From assembly GCA_964408735.1 (NCBI GenBank), contig CAYPAX010000008.1, forward strand, positions 1 through 64,000: 64,000 bases of DNA, read 5' to 3'. The position numbers and the translations under genes are program-made. This DNA comes from UBA7887 sp964408735 (GTDB lineage Bacteria; Pseudomonadota; Alphaproteobacteria; UBA7887). The notes under the pieces are model-generated. The model was not told where the DNA came from. It saw nothing but the letters and a program-made list of their open reading frames with translations, and ran no database searches. Shown here one piece after another: positions 20,759-30,045 of the stretch. How positions within the stretch are numbered: the first letter of the stretch is position 1; each line of letters starts with the position of its first letter.

Positions 20759-21695
20759 GGGCGGTCAGAACCTCGCCGACCTCAAGCCCAGGATCGATCG
20801 AAAACAGGGCCTCGCCAACGCCGGCCGCGCCCTCGATTCGCACAGCATAAGGGCGGCCGATCGCCAGCGCCGGCGCGTCGTCGGGATAGGTGGCCTGCCC
20901 GCCAGCCGCCTCTACCTGCCAGAGCACCTCGGGCACAGCAAGATCCGCATCAACTATTTGGAGCAAGACTGTGTCGTTGTCATGCCAGGCGAAAGTCGGT
21001 TGCGCCACGTTCACCACCTGCTCACGCCAGTTGAGACTATCGTTGATGTCGATGCGGTCCACCGTGGCGCCGGCCTCGGAGGCCTGCTCGGGGATAAACA
21101 GCGCCAGTTGCTGGCATTGGGTCGTTTCCGCCGTGATGCGCCCACCGGCGACCTCGCTGCTCGCCATGCCGATGGTAACTGTGCCGCCGCGAATGTGCTC
21201 ACGGCGGCAGGAATCGAGATATTCCAGCACCAATTCGCCGTCGTTCCCGAGGGCGATGCTGTCACCAGCAAACAGATAATCGAGCTCATTGAGCTCGCTC
21301 TGTGGCGCGGCCGCTATGCTTTGCACCATGGCCACGGAGGGTTCGCCCAGGGGCCTGTTTTCCGAGGAGGTGGACACGCCGATTTCATCGAACACGCTTG
21401 CCAGGCCGCTGTCCTTGGCTTGACGCTGGTGGCCACGACCGCGGCCACGGCCACCACCACCACCGCCCTGGTCTCCGCCTTGCGCCTGCGGGCCACGATC
21501 CTCCGGCGGGCCGCCACGATCCTCGGGCGGGCCGCGGCGCTCTTCGGCCGCCGGGGCAGGGGCGTCTTCTTCGTCGTCGGAGAAAATGTCTTCGAAAGCG
21601 TCGAACAGGTCTTCCTGGGCAAAGACCGAGGCCGGATAGGCCAGCAGCAGGGCCGCCAAGACCGTTCCCCAGAGACCGATTGCCCGAACTTGCAT
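20736..21695 (-). CDS. Secreted protein coupled to a CHASE2 cyclase
   Basis: A 319-residue exported protein (signal peptide ending PASVFAQ). It has an acidic, Pro/Gly/Arg-rich spacer at about 35-90, with two GPPEDRG copies and a run of glycines, then a folded part with LDYLFAGDSIALGNDGELVLE, a sparse pair of cysteines and beta-rich character. The folded part resembles FecR-like beta domains in general pattern; I cannot name the family. Its 3' end overlaps the start of the CHASE2 cyclase gene by 23 bases. I infer that the two are made together and that this protein may present a signal to the periplasmic CHASE2 domain. Confidence 0.75.
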   Translation of the reverse strand: MQVRAIGLWGTVLAALLLAYPASVFAQEDLFDAFEDIFSDDEEDAPAPAAEERRGPPEDRGGPPEDRGPQAQGGDQGGGGGGRGRGRGHQRQAKDSGLASVFDEIGVSTSSENRPLGEPSVAMVQSIAAAPQSELNELDYLFAGDSIALGNDGELVLEYLDSCRREHIRGGTVTIGMASSEVAGGRITAETTQCQQLALFIPEQASEAGATVDRIDINDSLNWREQVVNVAQPTFAWHDNDTVLLQIVDADLAVPEVLWQVEAAGGQATYPDDAPALAIGRPYAVRIEGAAGVGEALFSIDPGLEVGEVLTARVVAIRP

Positions 21696-21834
21696 GGCCG
21701 TCCCCTCCTTGCGCTGTCGCAGGAGTCTACCAGAACCGCGTCCGCTTGCGAAATATCACCGCCTTCTTCGCCCTTGCCCCGGGCTCGGTGGCGTGCTCAG
21801 TTCTGCGGCGGCGAAACCGGAGGAATGAGAGGTC

Positions 21835-22662
21835 ATGCTGGACGAAGCGCTGTTGTCGATAAACCAGGCCACGACGCGCGAGCAGTGGTCGCTGTCGCAA
21901 GCGGTGGCGGGCTATGCGCGACATGGCGTGCATGGGATTGCGGTATGGCACGACAAGCTGCGCGAGGCCGGCCTGGCCGAGGGCGTGCGCCTGTTGCGCG
22001 AGCACGACATGACCGTCACCGGCTATTGCATCGGCGGGCTCTTGACCTCTCCCGATTACGCGGCCTGGCAATCGGCGCTCGACGACAATCGCCGTGCCAT
22101 CGAGGAAGCGGCGGCGATCGGGGCGCAATGCATCGTTTTCGTCGCCGGCGGCCTGGTCGATGGCTCGAAAGACCTGGTCGGCGCCCGGGCGCGTTGCCTG
22201 GAAGGGTTGAACGTTCTTCTGCCAGAGGCCAAGGCGGCCGGTGTGACCATCGCGCTAGAGCCTTTGCATCCCATGATGTGTGCCAGCCGCGCGGTGCTCA
22301 CCACCCTCGGCGAGGCCAACGACTGGTGCGACCAGCTTGGCGCCGGCAACGAGCTTGGTATCGCGGTCGATGTCTACCACGTCTGGTGGGACCCCAATCT
22401 GGCGCGCGAGATCGGCCGTGCCGGCAAGCGCGTCGTCGCCTTTCACATCAACGACTGGCTGGAGGACACGCGAGACCTGCGTCTCGACCGTGGCATGATG
22501 GGCGATGGCGTGATCGACATTCCGGGCATCCGCGCCATGGTCGAGAGCACGGGCTACGCCGGCCATCGCGAGGTCGAGATATTCTCCAGCCGCGACTGGT
22601 GGCAGCGCGACCCGGACGAGGTGGTGCGCATCATCAAGGAACGCTATCAGACCGCCGTATAG
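21835..22662 (+). CDS. Sugar phosphate isomerase/epimerase-like TIM-barrel protein
   Basis: A 275-residue xylose-isomerase-like TIM barrel (AP_endonuc_2 fold). Metal ligands are spread as usual: E in IALEPLHPM, D in GIAVDVYHVWWDPNL, H in VAFHINDWLEDT and E in REVEIFSSRDWW. Members isomerise or epimerise sugars and inositols, or dehydrate keto-sugars. GAGAGG precedes the ATG. It is the first gene of a four-gene operon with a Gfo/Idh dehydrogenase 12 bases downstream, a common pairing for polyol or amino-sugar catabolism. The exact substrate is not readable. Confidence 0.88.
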   Translation: MLDEALLSINQATTREQWSLSQAVAGYARHGVHGIAVWHDKLREAGLAEGVRLLREHDMTVTGYCIGGLLTSPDYAAWQSALDDNRRAIEEAAAIGAQCIVFVAGGLVDGSKDLVGARARCLEGLNVLLPEAKAAGVTIALEPLHPMMCASRAVLTTLGEANDWCDQLGAGNELGIAVDVYHVWWDPNLAREIGRAGKRVVAFHINDWLEDTRDLRLDRGMMGDGVIDIPGIRAMVESTGYAGHREVEIFSSRDWWQRDPDEVVRIIKERYQTAV

Positions 22663-22674
22663 GGGAGACGAGCC

Positions 22675-23670
22675 ATGGAGCCTGTTCGCTGGGGCGTGCT
22701 CGGCTGTGCCAACATCGCCATGAGGACCGTCATACCGGCCATGCAGCAAAGCGCGCTGACGCCGGTCGTCGCCATCGCCTCGCGGGATGGCGAAAAGGCG
22801 CGTGCCGCCGCCGAAGCGCTTGGCATTCCACGGGCGCACGGCAGCTACGAGGCGCTGCTCGCCGATGACGGCATAGACGCGATCTACAATCCCCTGCCCA
22901 ACAATCTCCACCTCGAATGGAGCGTCAAGGCGCTGGAGGCGGGCAAGCACGTGCTTTGCGAGAAGCCGCTGACCATGGACGCGGCGCAAGCGGAAGAGAT
23001 GATCCGCGTGCGCGACCGCACAGGGCTTTGTGCCGAAGAGGCGATGATGGCCCGCGACCACCCGCAATGGACAGTCGTTCGTGAGCTGATCGATGGCGGT
23101 GAGATCGGCGAGCTGCACGCCATGCAACTGGCCTTCACCTACAACAATCCGAACCCCGCCAATATCCGCAACAAGGTCGAGACCGGCGGCGGCGGCATCT
23201 ACGACCTCGGCGTCTATACCAGCACCATCGCGCGCCTGGTTTTCGACGACGAGCCGAAGCGCCTGGTGGCGCTGGTCGACCACGACCCGAATTTCGGCAC
23301 CGACCGGCTGGCCTCGGTGATGCTCGACTTCGGCGCCTCGCGTCAGGCCTGCATGACGGTCGCCACCCAGACCGGGCGCTACCAGCAGGCGCAGATTCTC
23401 GGGTCCGAAGGCTGGCTCCGCGTCGAGTTCCCCTTCGCCCATATGCAGCCGCGCACGGCCTATCTGCATCACTGCCGCAGCCCGGGCTTCGACATCCGGC
23501 GCATCGAGGTGCCGGCGGTCAACCAGTACACGCTGCAAGGCGAGCGCTTCTCGCGGCTGGTGCGCGGCGAGCCGACCACGGAGCGGCCGCTGGAGCTGGC
23601 ATACGCCGGCATGCGCGTGCTCGACGCCATTCGTCGCTCCCACGAGAGCGGCGGCTGGGAGGACGTGTGA
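22675..23670 (+). CDS. Gfo/Idh/MocA family oxidoreductase
   Basis: A 331-residue NAD(P)-dependent dehydrogenase. The Rossmann motif is GVLGCANIA at the N-terminus. The catalytic EKP appears in HVLCEKPLTMDAAQA, and the C-terminal domain has the family's GGGGIYDLGVY block. Family members oxidise hydroxyl groups of inositols, glucose or related sugars. The gene overlaps the next one by four bases (GTGA), so translation of the operon is coupled. Together with the isomerase upstream it suggests conversion of a sugar-like substrate before the ThDP and ligase steps. Confidence 0.92.
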   Translation: MEPVRWGVLGCANIAMRTVIPAMQQSALTPVVAIASRDGEKARAAAEALGIPRAHGSYEALLADDGIDAIYNPLPNNLHLEWSVKALEAGKHVLCEKPLTMDAAQAEEMIRVRDRTGLCAEEAMMARDHPQWTVVRELIDGGEIGELHAMQLAFTYNNPNPANIRNKVETGGGGIYDLGVYTSTIARLVFDDEPKRLVALVDHDPNFGTDRLASVMLDFGASRQACMTVATQTGRYQQAQILGSEGWLRVEFPFAHMQPRTAYLHHCRSPGFDIRRIEVPAVNQYTLQGERFSRLVRGEPTTERPLELAYAGMRVLDAIRRSHESGGWEDV

Positions 23671-25328
23671 GCGGCGAGATCAGCACCGGCGAAGCCCTGC
23701 TGCGGCGCCTCAAGACGCTCGGCATCGACTATCTGTTCGCCAATTCGGGCACCGATTTCCCGCCGCTGATCGAGGCGCTGGCGGGCGGCGACGCCGATGC
23801 CATGCCGCAACCCCTTGTCATGCCCCACGAGCATGCGGCAATGGGCATGGCGCACGGCTACACCCAGGCCACGGGGCGGCCCCAGGCCGTGATGGTGCAC
23901 ACCAATGTTGGCTTGGCCAATGCCGCCATCGGCGCGCTGAATGCGGCCTACGACCAGATCCCGATGATCCTCTGCTCGGGCCGCACCCCGGCTACCGAGC
24001 ACGGTCGCCTCGGCTCGCGCAACAACCCCATCAACTGGGGCCAGGAGATGCGCGACCAGGCGGCGTTGGTGCGCGAGGTTGTGAAGTGGGATTACGAGCT
24101 GCGCTTTCCCGAGCAGGTCTACGACGTTCTCGATCGCGCCTGGGCCATCGCCATGTCCGCGCCGCGCGGGCCGGTCTATCTCAGCTTGCCGCGCGAGGTG
24201 CTGAGCGCACCGTGCCCGCCGCCCACGGCCGGCCCGGCGCTGGTGCCGGCCCAGGCAGGCCCGGCGGCAGAGGATGTCGCCCGGGCGGCGGCGATATTGG
24301 CCGCGGCCGAGCGGCCGCTGATCGTCACCCAGCGTGGCGCTGGCGGGGCGGAAGGGTTCGCCACCCTGGCCCGGCTCGCCGAGCGTTGGGCCATTCCCGT
24401 CACCCAGTTCTGGCCACTGCAACTCGCCATTGCCAGCGACCATGCCATGAATGGCGGCCCCGACCCGGCGCCTTGGCTGGCCGAGGCCGACGCGGTGCTG
24501 GTCATCAATGCGCTGACGCCCTGGGCGCCGTCGCAAGCCTCGCCACCGCCGGGCTGCAAGGTCATCCATGTCGGGCCGGATCCTTTGTTCGCTCGCTATC
24601 CGATACGCGGCCACCGCGCTGACGCGACCGTGACCGGCGACGTGGCGGCCGTCCTCGCCGCCTTGGAGGCCGAGATGGGCGCACCGCACGCAGGCTGGCA
24701 GAGTGCGGCAGAGCGCTGCCGCGATATCCGTGCGGCGGCACAATCCGAAGCCGAGGCCGGCAACGGCTCACCCATGACCAAGGCCTGGGCGGCGAAATGC
24801 GTCTCGGATCTGCTGGCAGAGAATGACAGCGTTTTGATCACCGAGCTCGGTTGCCCCACTGCAAACATGACCCTGAGCCGTGCCGACGCCTTCCACCAGG
24901 AGCCCCATTCGGGCGGCCTCGGCTGGGGTTTTCCGGCGGCACTCGGCAGGCGTCTTGCCGAACCCGATCGCCTGGTGGTGGCGACCGTCGGCGACGGCTC
25001 CTACATCTTTGCCAATCCCGTCGCCTGCCATCAGATCGCCGAGGCGCTGGACCTGCCGATCCTGCTCGTGGTGCTCAACAACGGTGCCTGGAACGCGGTG
25101 CGCCGGGCCACGCTCGACATCTTTCCCGACGGCAACGCCGCACGCGCCAACGCCATGCCGCTGACCTCGCTGTCGCCATCGCCGGATTTCGCCAAGCTGG
25201 CCGAGGCCCACCGTGCCTGGTCGGAGGCGGTGGAGGTGGGTAGCGAGCTGCCGGCAGCCCTTGCGCGGGCGGCCGAGGTGGTGTTGAAGGAGCGTCGTCT
25301 GGCGCTGTTGGAAGTACGGGTTTCATAG
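23667..25328 (+). CDS. Thiamine-diphosphate-dependent enzyme (acetolactate synthase-like)
   Basis: A 553-residue member of the ThDP decarboxylase/ligase superfamily, full length with three domains. The catalytic glutamate is in MPHEHAAMGMAHGYTQATG, and the ThDP/magnesium motif runs from GDGSYIFANP to LNNGAWNAV. It lacks features that would mark it as the anabolic IlvB, and no small subunit gene is adjacent. A decarboxylase or carboligase acting on a 2-keto acid is likely. It starts with GTG, overlapping the previous stop; the next gene starts one base after its stop. Confidence 0.88.
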   Translation: MSGEISTGEALLRRLKTLGIDYLFANSGTDFPPLIEALAGGDADAMPQPLVMPHEHAAMGMAHGYTQATGRPQAVMVHTNVGLANAAIGALNAAYDQIPMILCSGRTPATEHGRLGSRNNPINWGQEMRDQAALVREVVKWDYELRFPEQVYDVLDRAWAIAMSAPRGPVYLSLPREVLSAPCPPPTAGPALVPAQAGPAAEDVARAAAILAAAERPLIVTQRGAGGAEGFATLARLAERWAIPVTQFWPLQLAIASDHAMNGGPDPAPWLAEADAVLVINALTPWAPSQASPPPGCKVIHVGPDPLFARYPIRGHRADATVTGDVAAVLAALEAEMGAPHAGWQSAAERCRDIRAAAQSEAEAGNGSPMTKAWAAKCVSDLLAENDSVLITELGCPTANMTLSRADAFHQEPHSGGLGWGFPAALGRRLAEPDRLVVATVGDGSYIFANPVACHQIAEALDLPILLVVLNNGAWNAVRRATLDIFPDGNAARANAMPLTSLSPSPDFAKLAEAHRAWSEAVEVGSELPAALARAAEVVLKERRLALLEVRVS

Positions 25329-25329
25329 C

Positions 25330-26796
25330 ATGAGCGAAATCGCACTGGGCGACATTCCGGCCCATTACGCCGAGGCCTTGGGCGACGACCGGGTGGCGCT
25401 GATTCACCCCGACGGCGAGCTGAGCTGGGGCGGGCTGGAGCGTGCGGCAAACCGCCGCGCTCGCCGGCTTGCCGAGCTCGGCGTTGGCGGCGACGACCTG
25501 GTCACCATCGCGCTGCCCAACGGCAACCGCTTTTTCGAGACCACTTTCGCGATCTGGAAGCTGGGCGCGACGCCGCATGTGGTGTCGTCGAAACTGCCGC
25601 CCGCAGAGTTGCGCGAGATCGTCGCCGTGGCCGAGCCGCGCCTGGTCATCGGCGTCGATGCGGACATTCTGCCCGGCACGGCGACCCTGCCCGAGGATTT
25701 CGCCGCCGACGGTCACGACGACGGGCCCATGCCGGTCAAGGTGGCGCGCTATTGGAAGGCCATGTCGAGCGGCGGCTCCACGGGGCGGCCCAAGATCATC
25801 GTCGACCACAATCCGGCGGCGATCGACCCTGAGGAGGAGGATTTCCTCGATATGCCGCGCGCGGGCTGCCTGCTCAACCCGGGCCCGCTCTACCACAATG
25901 CGCCTTTCATCATGGCCCATCGCGGCCTGTTTCGCGGCAACCGGATTGTCGGCATGCAGCGGTTCGATGCGGCGGAGTCCCTGCGCCTGATCGAGCGTCA
26001 TCGCGTCGAATGGGTGATGATGGTGCCGACCATGATGCACCGCATCTGGCGCCTCGAAGCGGCCGAGCGCGAGGCTTTCGATCTATCCAGTCTGCGCATT
26101 GTCAGTCATGTCGCGGCACCCATGCCGGTCTGGCTCAAGCAGAACTGGGTAGACTGGCTCGGGCCCGATCGGGTCTGGGAGCTCTATGGCGGCACGGAAG
26201 GCACGGGTGCGACCTGGTGCAGCGGCACGGAGTGGCTGGCCCACAAGGGCACGGTGGGCAAGACCGTGCGCGGCTCGCGGGTGCGCATCCTCGACGAGGA
26301 CGGCAAGGATTGCGCGCCGGGAGAGATGGGCGAGGTCTTCCTGATGCCGGAAGCCGGGCCGGCCAGCAGCTACCACTATATCGGCGCCGAGGCCAAGGTC
26401 GCGGACGGCGGCTGGGAGACCCTCGGCGATGTCGGCTGGCTCGACGAGGACGGCTACCTCTATCTCGGCGACCGCCGCGGCGACATGATCATCGCCGGCG
26501 GCGCCAACATCTACCCGGCCGAGGTGGAATCGGCGCTGGCCGAGCATCCCGGCGTCGATACGGTGGTCGCCATCGGCCTGCCGGACGAGGATATGGGCGA
26601 GGTGGTGCACGCCATCGTGCAGCCCCACGACGGCTGGCAGGACAGGCTGGACGACGCCGCGTTGGCGGAATTCGCCGAGACGCGCCTGGCGCGCTACAAG
26701 ACCCCGCGCAGTTATGAATTCGTCGACTATTCGTTGCGTGATGACGCCGGCAAGGTACGCCGCTCGCAATTGCGCGCGGAGCGCGTCGCCGATTAG
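25330..26796 (+). CDS. AMP-dependent acyl-CoA synthetase (BaiB-like)
   Basis: A 488-residue ANL-superfamily ligase that activates a carboxylic acid as acyl-AMP and then acyl-CoA. The P-loop-like SSGGSTGRPKII, the YGGTEGTG adenine motif, the TLGDVGWLDEDGYLYLGDR hinge and a C-terminal lysine in DDAGKVRRSQL are all present. The sequence style resembles bile-acid-CoA ligase-type enzymes, so a bulky or cyclic acid is possible. It is the last gene of the isomerase/dehydrogenase/ThDP operon and overlaps the convergent pirin gene by four bases. Confidence 0.88.
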   Translation: MSEIALGDIPAHYAEALGDDRVALIHPDGELSWGGLERAANRRARRLAELGVGGDDLVTIALPNGNRFFETTFAIWKLGATPHVVSSKLPPAELREIVAVAEPRLVIGVDADILPGTATLPEDFAADGHDDGPMPVKVARYWKAMSSGGSTGRPKIIVDHNPAAIDPEEEDFLDMPRAGCLLNPGPLYHNAPFIMAHRGLFRGNRIVGMQRFDAAESLRLIERHRVEWVMMVPTMMHRIWRLEAAEREAFDLSSLRIVSHVAAPMPVWLKQNWVDWLGPDRVWELYGGTEGTGATWCSGTEWLAHKGTVGKTVRGSRVRILDEDGKDCAPGEMGEVFLMPEAGPASSYHYIGAEAKVADGGWETLGDVGWLDEDGYLYLGDRRGDMIIAGGANIYPAEVESALAEHPGVDTVVAIGLPDEDMGEVVHAIVQPHDGWQDRLDDAALAEFAETRLARYKTPRSYEFVDYSLRDDAGKVRRSQLRAERVAD

Positions 26797-27632
26797 CTCC
26801 GGTCGAGGAAGGTTCCGGCGCGCAGGTCGTCGAAGGCCTGCATGAGCTCCTCGCGGCTGTTCATGACGAAGGGGCCATGGCGGGCCACAGGCTCGCCGAT
26901 GGGCCGGCCGGCCAGCAGCAGCAGGCGGGCCTTGCCTGCCAGGTGCACGCTGTTGCCCTCGCCGAGCACGGCGAGATTGTCCGCGGGCACGGCCGTGCCG
27001 GCGATGGTCGCGGTGCCGGCAAAGACATAGGCGAAGGCATTGTGGCCTTGGGGCACGTCGAAAGTCGTCGTCTCGCCCTCGCCGAGCGAGACATCGAGGA
27101 ACAGCGGCGCGCTGTCGATCCCCGAGATCGGGCCCGTGACGCCCTTGGCCTCGCCGGCCACGACACGGACCTTGCCGCCGTCCGGCAGGGCCACTTCGGG
27201 AATGTCCTGCGGCGGGATGTCCTGATAGCGCGGCGCGATCATCTTGCGCGCGGCGGGCAGGTTGACCCAAAGCTGGAAACCGTGCAGGCGACCGTCCTCC
27301 TGCTCGGGCATTTCCGAATGTATGACGCCGCGCCCGGCGGTCATCCATTGCGCGCTGCCGGACTCCAGCAGGCCCTCGCCGCCGGTGCTGTCGCGGTGGC
27401 GCATGCGGCCCTCCACCATATAGGTCACGGTCTCGAAGCCGCGATGGGGGTGCTCGGGAAAGCCGGCGATGTAGTCGGTCGCGGAATCGGATTCGATATT
27501 GTCGAGCAGCAGAAAAGGGTCGAGGTGGTCCAACATCGGGCTGCCGATGCTGCGCTTGAGCTTGACGCCGGCGCCGTCGGAGGTGGGCATGGCGGTGATG
27601 GTGCGCGTGACGGAACGCGGTTTGCTGGTCAT
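26793..27632 (-). CDS. Pirin family protein
   Basis: A 279-residue double-cupin protein. The N-terminal cupin shows the metal ligands of pirin in PEHPHRGFETVTYM, HRDSTGGEG and GVIHSE. Bacterial pirins act as quercetinase-like dioxygenases or as redox regulators. It starts at the ATG at 27632, with GGAGAGG upstream; an in-frame TTG 15 bases earlier lies inside the upstream stop region. Only one base separates it from the glutathionyl-hydroquinone reductase gene. The three-gene set with DoxX, opposite a LysR gene, is a typical quinone/oxidative-stress operon. Confidence 0.93.
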   Translation of the reverse strand: MTSKPRSVTRTITAMPTSDGAGVKLKRSIGSPMLDHLDPFLLLDNIESDSATDYIAGFPEHPHRGFETVTYMVEGRMRHRDSTGGEGLLESGSAQWMTAGRGVIHSEMPEQEDGRLHGFQLWVNLPAARKMIAPRYQDIPPQDIPEVALPDGGKVRVVAGEAKGVTGPISGIDSAPLFLDVSLGEGETTTFDVPQGHNAFAYVFAGTATIAGTAVPADNLAVLGEGNSVHLAGKARLLLLAGRPIGEPVARHGPFVMNSREELMQAFDDLRAGTFLDRS

Positions 27633-27633
27633 G

Positions 27634-28593
27634 CTAAACCTCTCCAAGCTCGTCTCTGTCGTGAGGCAGGGTGAAATCCAGGTCCGGACCCTTCGGCACG
27701 ATGCCGGTTGGATTTATGCTGTCATGGCAGATGTAGTAGTGGCGCTTGATATGATCCATGTCCACAGTGGCTGCGATACCCGGGGTCTGGTAGAGGTCGC
27801 GCGTGAAGCCCCAGAGAGCCGGATAATCGACGATTCGCTTCTTGTTGCACTTGAAGTGTCCGGCATAGACCGAGTCGAAACGCACCAGCGTTGTGAACAG
27901 GCGGATATCGGCTTCGGTCAGGCGATTTCCCACCAGATAGCGTTGCCGGGCCAGCCGCTCTTCAAGCCGGTCGAGGGCCTCGAAGAGCCTGTCGAATGCC
28001 TGCTCGTAGGCGCCTTGCGTGGTGGCGAAGCCGCAGGCATACACGCCATTGTTGACCGCACGATAGACCCAGGCATTGACCTCGTCGATCTCCTCGCGCA
28101 GGGCGCTGGGATAGAGGTCAACCGTGGCGTCGCCCCATTCATCGAAAGCGCCGTTGAGCATGCGAATGATCTCGGCGGATTCGTTGTTGACGATGGTTTC
28201 GCTATCGCGGTCCCACAGCACCGGTACGGTGACCCGGCCGCTATAGGCGGCATCGGCGCGGGCATAAAGGCGGTGTAGCGCATTTTCGCCGTAGAGGTGA
28301 TCGAGCGTGCCGCCGTCGTCGGGATTGAAGCCCCAGCCCTCGCCCCAGACCGGCGCCACGACCGAAACTGAGACGACCTCTTCCAGTTTCTTGAGCGCCC
28401 GCACGATAAGGGTGCGGTGGGCCCAGGGGCAGGCCAGCGAGACATAGAGATGATAGCGGCTCGCCGCGGCAGGGAAGGGCCCGTCGTCGCCGATGGCCTG
28501 GCGAAAGGCGCTCTGCTTGCGCACGAAGTGGCCGTCGGTGCTGCGCGTGTCGTACCAGCCTTCCGACCAGACGCCACTCTCCAAATATCCCAT
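27634..28593 (-). CDS. Glutathionyl-hydroquinone reductase (YqjG/EcM4-type GST)
   Basis: A 319-residue Xi-class glutathione transferase. It reduces glutathionyl-hydroquinones through an active-site cysteine. That cysteine (C55) sits in YVSLACPWAHRT, the family hallmark; GVWSEGWYDT at the N-terminus and NRLTEADIRLFTTLVRFD in the C-terminal helical domain also match. Length is normal. It lies between doxX and pirin in one operon, and pirin's ATG follows its stop after a single base. Expected role: recycling quinones made during aromatic breakdown or oxidative stress. Confidence 0.93.
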   Translation of the reverse strand: MGYLESGVWSEGWYDTRSTDGHFVRKQSAFRQAIGDDGPFPAAASRYHLYVSLACPWAHRTLIVRALKKLEEVVSVSVVAPVWGEGWGFNPDDGGTLDHLYGENALHRLYARADAAYSGRVTVPVLWDRDSETIVNNESAEIIRMLNGAFDEWGDATVDLYPSALREEIDEVNAWVYRAVNNGVYACGFATTQGAYEQAFDRLFEALDRLEERLARQRYLVGNRLTEADIRLFTTLVRFDSVYAGHFKCNKKRIVDYPALWGFTRDLYQTPGIAATVDMDHIKRHYYICHDSINPTGIVPKGPDLDFTLPHDRDELGEV

Positions 28594-28611
28594 GTCGCCT
28601 CTCCTTACTGC

Positions 28612-29040
28612 TCAGGCGCCTTGTCCGAGCGGGCGTGTCATGACGAAGCGTCTCACATCGAGCGCCCAGGCGCCGTTGCCCAGGAAGGCCTGGGCGAGGG
28701 CTGCGGCGACGAGGAAGAGCGGATATTCCCAGCCGCCGCCTTGGGCGCTGAACAGCCAGCCATTGCCCCAATGCACGGCAGTGGCGCCGAGCAACACGGG
28801 AACCAGGGCCAGGGCGACCGCACGGGTGCCAACGCCGAGGATGAGCAGCGCGCCGCCAGCCACTTCGGCAAAGACTGTGGCATAGGCGAGCCAGCCGGGA
28901 AAGCCGACGCTTTCGAAAAAGCCAACCGTACCGGGAAGCGTGAAGACGAAAACCTTCAACAGGCCATGGGCGACGAACATGACGCCGAGGGCCAGGCGCA
29001 GAACGAACGCGCCATATGCGGCGGAAGCCTGTGTGGTCAT
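28612..29040 (-). CDS. DoxX family membrane protein
   Basis: A 142-residue integral membrane protein with four predicted helices. It shows family features: RLALGVMFVAHGLLKV at the start, GFFESVGFPGWLAY, and GGALLILGVGTR in helix 2-3. DoxX proteins often travel with quinone or thiol redox genes and are thought to take part in membrane redox stress responses. It is the first gene of the operon continuing into the hydroquinone reductase and pirin. GGAGG lies upstream of the ATG. The short divergent space to the LysR gene carries a LysR-type box. Confidence 0.88.
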   Translation of the reverse strand: MTTQASAAYGAFVLRLALGVMFVAHGLLKVFVFTLPGTVGFFESVGFPGWLAYATVFAEVAGGALLILGVGTRAVALALVPVLLGATAVHWGNGWLFSAQGGGWEYPLFLVAAALAQAFLGNGAWALDVRRFVMTRPLGQGA

Positions 29041-29129
29041 AGGGAACCTCCATTCGACTTAAGGGGTGATTGCCGTTGCTGTAGGTGTAAGTGGTTCACT
29101 GAAGAATGATAATCCCCCTAAATCGAACA

Positions 29130-29142
29130 TTATCGTTTATAA
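29130..29142. promoter_or_regulatory. LysR-type operator (T-N11-A box)
   Basis: TTATCGTTTATAA is a TTAT/ATAA inverted repeat that fits the T-N11-A rule for LysR regulators. It lies 10 bases before the LysR start codon, in the AT-rich divergent region shared with the doxX operon. That placement suits autorepression and control of the divergent genes. Confidence 0.5.
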
Positions 29143-29151
29143 TTATGAACA

Positions 29152-30045
29152 ATGGATCATGCCTTCGCCTTGATCGTATTTGCCCGTGTGGTCGACAGCG
29201 GCAGCTTCTCTGCTGCTGCCAGGCAACTCGGCCTCTCAAAGGGCGGTGTCAGCAAGCATGTGGGCCGGCTGGAGGAACGCTACGGCCTGCGTCTGCTCAA
29301 CCGCACCACGCGCCGGCTCAGCCTTACGGAAGCGGGCCGCTCGGTCTATGAGCGCGCGGCGCGTGTGGCCGAGGAGACGGCGGCAGCGGACGCCGCGGCT
29401 TCGGCTCTCACCGAAGAGCCGCGGGGGTTGTTGCGTTTGACGCTGCCGACTTCGTTCGGTTTGCGCCGGGTCTCGCCGTTGCTGCCGGCATTCCTGGCGC
29501 AATATCCCGAGGTCAGCGTCGACGTCACGGTCAGCGACCGATTTCTCGATCTCGTCGGCGAGGGCTACGACCTGGCGATCCGTATCGGTGAGTTGCCGGA
29601 CTCGACCCTGGTCGCGCGCAAGATCGCCGAAAGCCGGGTCGTCGTGTGCGCTTCGCCCGCCTATTGGCAGGCCCACGGCCGGCCCGCACGTCCGGTCGAT
29701 CTCAAGCACCATCATTGTTTGGTCTATCGCGGCGCCGCTCCGCTCGGCGAGTGGCGCTTTGCCGGCGATACCGTTGTCCGGGTCAAAGGCGCCATGATCT
29801 CGGACAATGGCGACGTCCTCATCGATGCCGCCTGCGCCGGCCTCGGCGTTTGCTACACGCCGGGTTTCTTGGCGGACGCCGCGCTTGCCGACGGCCGGCT
29901 CGAGAGCGTGCTGGAGAATTGCGAAACAAAGCCAATTCCGATTTACGCGATGCACACCCACGGCCGCCATCCGGCCGCCAAGGTTCGCGCCTTCATCGAT
30001 TATCTGAGCGTTCAGTCTCGGGCGAGCGCGGCGGCGGAAACGTAA
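29152..30045 (+). CDS. LysR family transcriptional regulator
   Basis: A 297-residue LysR regulator. The N-terminal winged helix has SGSFSAAARQLGLSKGGVSKHVGRLEE-type sequence (about 15-45), followed by the linker helix and the LysR substrate domain (about 90-290). It resembles the CrgA/DmlR-like subgroup, whose members often control a divergent redox gene. Here it faces the doxX/hydroquinone reductase/pirin operon across 111 bases carrying a T-N11-A box. The effector is unknown but is likely a quinone or electrophile, by context. The 3' end overlaps the convergent pseudogene by 34 bases. Confidence 0.93.
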   Translation: MDHAFALIVFARVVDSGSFSAAARQLGLSKGGVSKHVGRLEERYGLRLLNRTTRRLSLTEAGRSVYERAARVAEETAAADAAASALTEEPRGLLRLTLPTSFGLRRVSPLLPAFLAQYPEVSVDVTVSDRFLDLVGEGYDLAIRIGELPDSTLVARKIAESRVVVCASPAYWQAHGRPARPVDLKHHHCLVYRGAAPLGEWRFAGDTVVRVKGAMISDNGDVLIDAACAGLGVCYTPGFLADAALADGRLESVLENCETKPIPIYAMHTHGRHPAAKVRAFIDYLSVQSRASAAAET

